The notes beneath the pieces were generated by a model. That model was not told the origin of the DNA. It did not search any database and saw only the letters and a list, made by a program, of their open reading frames with translations. 38,570 bases of DNA from NCBI GenBank assembly GCA_902569095.1, contig CACFSX010000008.1, positions 1 to 38,570 of the forward strand, in the 5' to 3' direction. The stretch is from an uncultured Alphaproteobacteria bacterium (lineage in GTDB: Bacteria > Pseudomonadota > Alphaproteobacteria > Methylaequorales > Methylaequoraceae). A program made the translations under genes and the position numbers. Numbering within the stretch: position 1 is the stretch's first letter; every line of letters starts with the position of its first letter. Below are positions 34,061 to 38,570 of this stretch, in pieces.

Positions 34061-35578
34061 ATGGATGCATCAATTCTTAATTATACAGTTAACGACAATG
34101 TTGCAAAGTTTTTAAACCAAACACATAAGCTTTATATAAATGGCAAGTGGGTTGATTCTAAATCAGGAAAAACTTTCGACGTTGAAGACCCTGCTTCTGG
34201 GAAGAAAATATCAACATGTGCAGCTGGAGATAAAAATGATATAGATTTAGCTGTTTCAGCTGCAAGAAAGTGTTTTGACTCAGGAAAATGGCACAGTATT
34301 CCACCTAACGAAAAAGGAAAAATAATATGGAAAATTGCTGAACTAATAGATGATCACACTGAAGAACTCGCTCAGTTAGAATCATTGGATAATGGTAAAC
34401 CTGTTGCCATAGCGGCTGGTGCTGACGTTGCACTTTCCTCCGATATCTTTAGATATATGGCTGGGTGGGCAACTAAAATTGAAGGTGAAACCATACCAAT
34501 TTCAGTGCCATACACTCCAGGAGCACAATATCATAGCTACACTCTAAGAGAACCTGTTGGTGTTGTTGGTCAAATAATACCCTGGAATTTTCCGCTACTA
34601 ATGGCTGCTTGGAAATTGTCTGTTGCTCTAGCAGCAGGATGCACCATAGTTTTGAAACCAGCTGAGCAAACTCCCTTATCTGCATTAAGGCTGACTGAGA
34701 TTATAAATGACGCGAACGTTCTGCCTGAAGGTGTTCTAAATGTTGTTACTGGTTTTGGTGAGGATGCAGGCGCTCCTTTAGCTGCTCATCCAAATGTCGA
34801 CAAAGTGGCATTTACTGGTTCAACAGAAGTAGGAAAATTGATTACAAAAGCGTCTGCAGGAAACTTAAAAAAAGTTTCGCTTGAACTTGGCGGAAAATCA
34901 CCAACGATAATCTTCCCAGATGCTGACATCGATGCAGCTATAGCAGGTGCTGCTAGTGCTATATTCTTTAATCATGGACAATGTTGTTGTGCTGGATCAA
35001 GGTTAATGGCTCACGAAAAAGTTTTTGATCAAGTAGCTGAAGGTATTTCGAAGATAGCATCTAACATCAAGGTTGGTCCGGGAATGGATTCATCATCGGA
35101 AATGGGACCATTAGTCTCAGATGAGCAGTTCAAAAAAGTTTCAGGATACATTGAATCAGGTAAATCCGAAGGTGGAGAAATTATCGCTGGAGGCAAATAT
35201 GACAATTCTTCAGGAGGACACTTTGTTCACCCGACAGTTTTTGCAAAAACTGATAAGGATATGACCATAGTCAAAGAGGAAATCTTTGGTCCCGTACTTT
35301 GTGCACAACCATTTTCTGATCAAGACCTAGATAAGATCGCTGAAACTGCTAATAATACTACATATGGCTTAGCCGCAAGTGTGTGGAGTCAAAACATAAG
35401 TACGGCTCACAAGTTAGCTGCAAAAATAAGAGCAGGAACTGTTTGGGTAAATTGTCACAATATATTTGACGCGTCTCTTCCTTTCGGAGGTTATAAAGAA
35501 TCTGGATGGGGAAGAGAAATGGGTCATGAAGTTTTAAAAAACTACACTGAACTAAAAGCAGTTACTGTAAACCTTTAA
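34061..35578 (+). CDS. NAD(P)-dependent aldehyde dehydrogenase (ALDH1/2-like)
   Basis: A 505-residue cytoplasmic enzyme oxidising aldehydes to acids. The catalytic residues are Cys309 in GQCCCAGSR (the three-cysteine form seen in ALDH1/2 and acetaldehyde/phenylacetaldehyde dehydrogenases), Glu275 in LELGGKS, Asn175 in PWNFPL, and the cofactor Lys199 in LKPAEQTP. FTGSTEVG (cofactor loop), EEIFGPV and PFGGYKESGWGREMG complete the family set. Codons here are visibly less AT-biased than in neighbours, and the gene has its own promoter region, a strong RBS and a terminator. It is thus a single-gene, probably highly expressed unit. The aldehyde is unknown; acetaldehyde would fit the acetate-type symporter downstream. 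Confidence 0.94.
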   Translation: MDASILNYTVNDNVAKFLNQTHKLYINGKWVDSKSGKTFDVEDPASGKKISTCAAGDKNDIDLAVSAARKCFDSGKWHSIPPNEKGKIIWKIAELIDDHTEELAQLESLDNGKPVAIAAGADVALSSDIFRYMAGWATKIEGETIPISVPYTPGAQYHSYTLREPVGVVGQIIPWNFPLLMAAWKLSVALAAGCTIVLKPAEQTPLSALRLTEIINDANVLPEGVLNVVTGFGEDAGAPLAAHPNVDKVAFTGSTEVGKLITKASAGNLKKVSLELGGKSPTIIFPDADIDAAIAGAASAIFFNHGQCCCAGSRLMAHEKVFDQVAEGISKIASNIKVGPGMDSSSEMGPLVSDEQFKKVSGYIESGKSEGGEIIAGGKYDNSSGGHFVHPTVFAKTDKDMTIVKEEIFGPVLCAQPFSDQDLDKIAETANNTTYGLAASVWSQNISTAHKLAAKIRAGTVWVNCHNIFDASLPFGGYKESGWGREMGHEVLKNYTELKAVTVNL

Positions 35579-35583
35579 ACTAA

Positions 35584-35615
35584 AAAAAGCCAAGCATCGA
35601 GATGCTTGGCTTTTT
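35584..35615 (+). terminator. Rho-independent terminator after the aldehyde dehydrogenase
   Basis: A perfect hairpin, AAAAAGCCAAGCAT with ATGCTTGGCTTTTT around a CGAG tetraloop. It begins five bases after the stop and ends in a T-run. It is the clearest intrinsic terminator in the window; its A-tract/T-tract symmetry would let it act in either direction. Confidence 0.93.
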
Positions 35616-35630
35616 AACAAAGTTGATAGT

Positions 35631-35903
35631 TTGAATAAAAGAATACTTTACGATAGGTTTATTTTTTTAAATAAACTTATATCATTCACTTTCTCACTTC
35701 TAATCCTCTGTTTATATTTTTCATTTATTCTTATAATTGGCTTTAAACCACAATTATTAGGTATCCTACTTTATGATGGTTATATAACAGTTGGAATTGC
35801 TTTAGGACTCTCTATAATAATCTTTTCAATCCTTTTAACTCTAATTTACACCTTAATTTCTAATAATTTTCTCGATAAAGTTAGAGACAAGCTTAAAGAA
35901 TGA
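35631..35903 (+). CDS. DUF485 (YjcH-like) membrane protein
   Basis: A 90-residue inner-membrane protein with two transmembrane helices (about 15-37 and 50-72), of the DUF485 family encoded next to acetate-type symporters. The pattern [26 protein letters not shown] and [16 protein letters not shown] matches YjcH. The start is TTG at 35631, shortly after the terminator, with no good RBS. It overlaps the symporter gene in ATGA, so the two are coupled. Confidence 0.85.
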   Translation: MNKRILYDRFIFLNKLISFTFSLLILCLYFSFILIIGFKPQLLGILLYDGYITVGIALGLSIIIFSILLTLIYTLISNNFLDKVRDKLKE

Positions 35904-37504
35904 ACTTTTTTTCTTTAATAATTCTTACTGTATTTCCATCCATTACTTTAGCAAGTAATGAAGAAAGCAGCTACTTTGCAGCCACAATTTTTATTTTATT
36001 TGTTTTTGTTACTCTTTTGATCACTTACTTTGCATCAAAGAAGACAGATGTTAAAGAAAACTACTACGCAGCAGGAGGAAAAATTTCTGGATTTCAAAAT
36101 GGTTTAGCAATAGCAGGTGACTACATGTCTGCAGCATCATTTTTGGGAATTTCTGGATTGGTTTTTTATTCAGGTTTTGATGGGTTAATTTATTCAATTG
36201 GTTTTTTAGTAGGATGGCCAATAATTCTTTTTTTAATTTCAGAAAGATTAAAAAATTTGGGTAAATTTACATTCGCGGATATTACATCAATTAGATTAGA
36301 GCAGTCAAAGATAAGAATACTCTCAGCTACAGGAACATTAGTTACTATTACTTTGTATTTAATAGCACAAATGGTTGGAGCAGGTTCCCTTATTCAAATA
36401 TTATTTGGGTTGCCTTATGAAATTGCTGTATGGATTGTTGGGGTTTTGATGATAATTTATGTAAGCTTTGGGGGGATGATTGCCACTACGTGGGTTCAAA
36501 TCATTAAAGCTTTTTTATTAATTTTTGGAGCATCAATATTAGCTTTTTTAGTTTTTAAAGAATTTTCTTTCAGTTTAAGTAGTTTATTAGAACAAGCTGT
36601 TAAGGTACATGAAAGTAAAATAGAAATATTATTTCCTGGAAAACTTATTGATGATCCAATATCAGCTATTTCTTTGGGTATTGCATTAATTCTAGGTACT
36701 GCAGGTTTACCTCATATTTTAATGAGATTTTTTACAGTACCTGACGCCAAAAGTGCGAGAATTTCAGCACTTTATGCAACTACATTTATAGGATATTTTT
36801 ATATCTTAACTTTTGTAATAGGTTTTGGTGCAATTGTGTTCTTATCTGATAATTATCTTTATCTAAATGAGAACGGCAAATTAATAGGCTCAAATAATAT
36901 GGCGGCAATACACCTATCACATTCCATTGGTGGAGATATTTTTCTTGGATTTATATCTGCAGTGGCTTTTGCAACAATTTTAGCAGTAGTTTCTGGCTTA
37001 ACATTAGCAGGTGCATCAGCAATTGGAAGAGATTTATTTGTTTACGTAATAAAAAAGGGTGATGCAGACGAAAAAACTGAATTAAAAGTTTCAAAAGTTT
37101 CAAGCGTTGTTATAGGTGTGATTGCAATTCTTCTCGGAATATTTTTTGAGGGGCAAAACGTTGCGTTTATGGTTGGCTTAGCATTCGCAGTTGCAGCTAG
37201 TACAAACTTTCCAATTCTTTTTCTTACAATTATGTGGAAAAATTTAACTACGATGGGTGCTTACTATGGAGGAATGATTGGTCTTTTAACTACGATAACA
37301 TTGGTTATATTAGGACCAACTATATGGGTAGAGGTATTTGGTTTTAAAGAAGCTATTTTTCCATATAAATACCCTGCAATCTTTACAGTTAGTATTTCAT
37401 TCTTTGCGATTTTTTTAATTTCAATTATGGATAAAACAACTAATAAAACTGAGAATCATAAAAAATTTGAAAAGCTTACCAGAAAAGCTTATCTGGGGGA
37501 GTAA
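35900..37504 (+). CDS. actP: Sodium:solute symporter, ActP (acetate permease)-like
   Basis: A 534-residue SSS-family transporter with about 13-14 transmembrane helices. A signal-like N-terminus ([17 protein letters not shown]) is followed by [29 protein letters not shown], the ActP-type first-helix motif with sodium-site residues, then [15 protein letters not shown]. ActP carries acetate, glycolate or other short monocarboxylates with sodium. The DUF485 partner upstream supports this subgroup. It comes straight after an aldehyde dehydrogenase unit but behind a terminator. A small HTH protein follows after 4 bases. Confidence 0.9.
   Translation: MNFFSLIILTVFPSITLASNEESSYFAATIFILFVFVTLLITYFASKKTDVKENYYAAGGKISGFQNGLAIAGDYMSAASFLGISGLVFYSGFDGLIYSIGFLVGWPIILFLISERLKNLGKFTFADITSIRLEQSKIRILSATGTLVTITLYLIAQMVGAGSLIQILFGLPYEIAVWIVGVLMIIYVSFGGMIATTWVQIIKAFLLIFGASILAFLVFKEFSFSLSSLLEQAVKVHESKIEILFPGKLIDDPISAISLGIALILGTAGLPHILMRFFTVPDAKSARISALYATTFIGYFYILTFVIGFGAIVFLSDNYLYLNENGKLIGSNNMAAIHLSHSIGGDIFLGFISAVAFATILAVVSGLTLAGASAIGRDLFVYVIKKGDADEKTELKVSKVSSVVIGVIAILLGIFFEGQNVAFMVGLAFAVAASTNFPILFLTIMWKNLTTMGAYYGGMIGLLTTITLVILGPTIWVEVFGFKEAIFPYKYPAIFTVSISFFAIFLISIMDKTTNKTENHKKFEKLTRKAYLGE
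37495..37501 (+). promoter_or_regulatory. Ribosome binding site fixing a TTG start
   Basis: GGGGGAG at the very end of actP is 7 bases before TTG 37509. The nearest ATG (37528) is out of frame, so this site is the main evidence for the TTG start of the small HTH protein. Confidence 0.65.
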
Positions 37505-37508
37505 CTAA

Positions 37509-37778
37509 TTGCTTTTTCTTAATATCAATGAACCTACCCCAAGCGAAATTAGGGAATGGATGAAATTAAACAATTTAAATGTTAAGAATGCGTCAGATGT
37601 ATTAGGGATTAGTAAAAGACAGTTTTCAAGAATCTTATCAGGAGAATCAAAAGCAAAGAGATTGCATGCACTTGCAATGCAAATGGTATGGCTCATAAAT
37701 GAAAATAAAAAAAAGATTATAGATGAAAATCAAAACAAAACCTTATCAAAACAAACTATAAAAATTCCAATTCGTTGA
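37509..37778 (+). CDS. Small helix-turn-helix (XRE-like) protein
   Basis: An 89-residue DNA-binding candidate. Residues about 9-60 form a Cro/XRE-type HTH: PSEIREWMKLNNLNVKNASDVLGISKRQFSRILSG, with the recognition helix around SKRQFSRIL, then a helix containing RLHALAMQMVWLINENK. The basic C-terminal tail is probably disordered. The start is TTG, justified by the RBS just upstream. It is likely co-transcribed with actP and could regulate it, or be an orphan regulator; no toxin gene is adjacent. The 3' end is 5 bases from the convergent glycosyltransferase stop. Confidence 0.8.
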   Translation: MLFLNINEPTPSEIREWMKLNNLNVKNASDVLGISKRQFSRILSGESKAKRLHALAMQMVWLINENKKKIIDENQNKTLSKQTIKIPIR

Positions 37779-37783
37779 ATAAA

Positions 37784-38570
37784 TCAATCTTTGAAGAAGA
37801 GAAAATTCATTCTTTTATTCTCGTATCTTACTTTTTTGATGATATCTAAAATAAGACCTGAGAAAAAACTCAGAAAACAGAGTATCATTAGAAAACCGGC
37901 TAATATTGCTGAAGGTATCTTTTCCACAAGACCTGAATAATAAAATTCTGTTATAACTGGAACACCCACAAATAATGATAAAGAAAAAAAAATCAGGCTC
38001 AAAATACTGAAAAAGAAAAATGGTTTTTCATCTTTAACAAGAATTAAGATTAGTTTAAGTATTTTTACTCCATCTTTAATTGTATTTAGTTTACTAAAGG
38101 AACCCTCAACTCTTGCGCTGTATTTACATTCAAATTCAAACACATCTAGTTTTTGTTCCAATGCATGAATTGTAAGTTCAGCTTCAATTTCAAATTCATT
38201 GGAGTAAAAAGGAAATGTTTTAACAAATCTTTTTGAAAAAATTCTAAATCCAGAAAATATATCAGTTATATCTTTACCAAAGAATAAGTTTACGAAATTT
38301 GAAAAAAATTTATTGCCGATAATGTGACCTTTTCTGTATGCTTGCGAATCCTTGTGAACTCTTTTTCCAACAATCATGTCGTAATTAAATTGTTCCATTA
38401 ATTCTAACATTTTGTTTAATTTTGATACATCGTAAGTATTGTCTCCATCTATCATTACAAAATAATCAGCGTCAATTTGATCAGAAAACATTCTTCTTAC
38501 GACATTTCCTTTTCCCTTCTTACTAATAAATTTGACTTCAGCTCCATTTTTTTTAGCAATCTGAACAGAT
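37784..38570 (-). CDS. DPM1-like family 2 glycosyltransferase, N-terminus outside window
   Basis: A membrane-anchored glycosyltransferase. The frame is open to the right edge, and at least 262 codons are visible. KFISKKGKGNVVRRMF is followed by the DxD region FVMIDGDNTYD, then FFGKDITDIFSGFRIFSKRF and EAELTIHA, matching polyprenyl-phosphate sugar transferases (dolichol-phosphate-mannose-synthase type). Two C-terminal transmembrane helices (SILSLIFFSLSLFVGVPVI and AILAGFLMILCFLSFFSGL) anchor it. Such enzymes load a sugar onto undecaprenyl phosphate for surface glycan or lipid A modification. The missing part is roughly the first 60-80 residues (nucleotide-binding end). Confidence 0.9.
   Translation of the reverse strand, partial: SVQIAKKNGAEVKFISKKGKGNVVRRMFSDQIDADYFVMIDGDNTYDVSKLNKMLELMEQFNYDMIVGKRVHKDSQAYRKGHIIGNKFFSNFVNLFFGKDITDIFSGFRIFSKRFVKTFPFYSNEFEIEAELTIHALEQKLDVFEFECKYSARVEGSFSKLNTIKDGVKILKLILILVKDEKPFFFFSILSLIFFSLSLFVGVPVITEFYYSGLVEKIPSAILAGFLMILCFLSFFSGLILDIIKKVRYENKRMNFLFFKD

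Noticed and set aside
1-38570. CRISPR array, insertion sequence or prophage
   Set aside because: No regularly spaced repeats, transposase or phage structural genes were seen; the T4-type ligase is the only phage-like gene.

Overview
The window is strongly AT-rich (roughly 30% GC by eye) and almost completely coding, with no gene-free stretch over 300 bases and many 1-4 base overlaps between genes. Gene content points to a streamlined, probably marine, member of the Alphaproteobacteria. The evidence is the pcm-tolC-valS order, an NDUFS4-like complex I subunit, the folE-hisI and sseA-metC pairs, a Rickettsia-type 17 kDa antigen lipoprotein, and an HpnN-like RND protein. The genus cannot be told from the sequence. 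An H4MPT-type formyltransferase/hydrolase subunit (fhcA) argues against a typical SAR11 Pelagibacter and suggests one-carbon oxidation capacity.

Layout: (1) 1-3995, minus strand: a Pcm-like methyltransferase, a TolC outer-membrane channel and valS (its C-terminus runs off the left edge). (2) 4071-4272: tRNA-Cys and tRNA-Asn, with a nucleotide-sugar epimerase starting six bases after tRNA-Asn and a family 2 glycosyltransferase behind it. (3) 6205-8566, minus: an ABC-2 permease, its ATPase and an exported SMP-30-like propeller. (4) 8649-14978, plus: one eight-gene run in which every junction overlaps or is within 3 bases. It holds cysK, sseA, metC, an NDUFS4-like subunit, an unknown protein, an exported SAM methyltransferase-like protein, an MTA/SAH-nucleosidase-like protein and a spore-photoproduct-lyase-like radical SAM protein. 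(5) 15504-17550: a PD-(D/E)XK-like protein and a phage T4-type ATP-dependent DNA ligase, then a glycine-zipper lipoprotein. (6) 18036-20528, minus: an HpnN/MMPL-type RND protein. (7) 20582-31115, plus: a small ORF, an exported SRPBCC protein, a seven-bladed YVTN propeller, tkt, pgk, class I fba, rpe and a two-component RND efflux system, tightly coupled from the SRPBCC gene onward. (8) 31124-32776, minus: fhcA. (9) 32881-33962: folE-hisI. (10) 34061-38570: an aldehyde dehydrogenase with a strong RBS, a dyad-rich leader and a clear terminator, then a DUF485 protein/ActP-type symporter, a small HTH protein, and a truncated DPM1-like glycosyltransferase on the minus strand.

How the genes may work together: regions 4, 5 and 7 are the most informative. 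Region 4 joins sulfur amino-acid metabolism (the source of methionine and SAM) to SAM-using enzymes and a SAM-by-product nucleosidase. Region 5 is a two-gene DNA-processing cassette with a phage-like ligase. Region 7 welds an exported SRPBCC/propeller pair (reminiscent of MxaD and PQQ-dehydrogenase accessory proteins) to pentose-phosphate/Calvin-type enzymes. With fhcA and an aldehyde dehydrogenase nearby, this fits oxidation of small alcohols or aldehydes, but no methanol or alcohol dehydrogenase lies in the window, so that link is inference.
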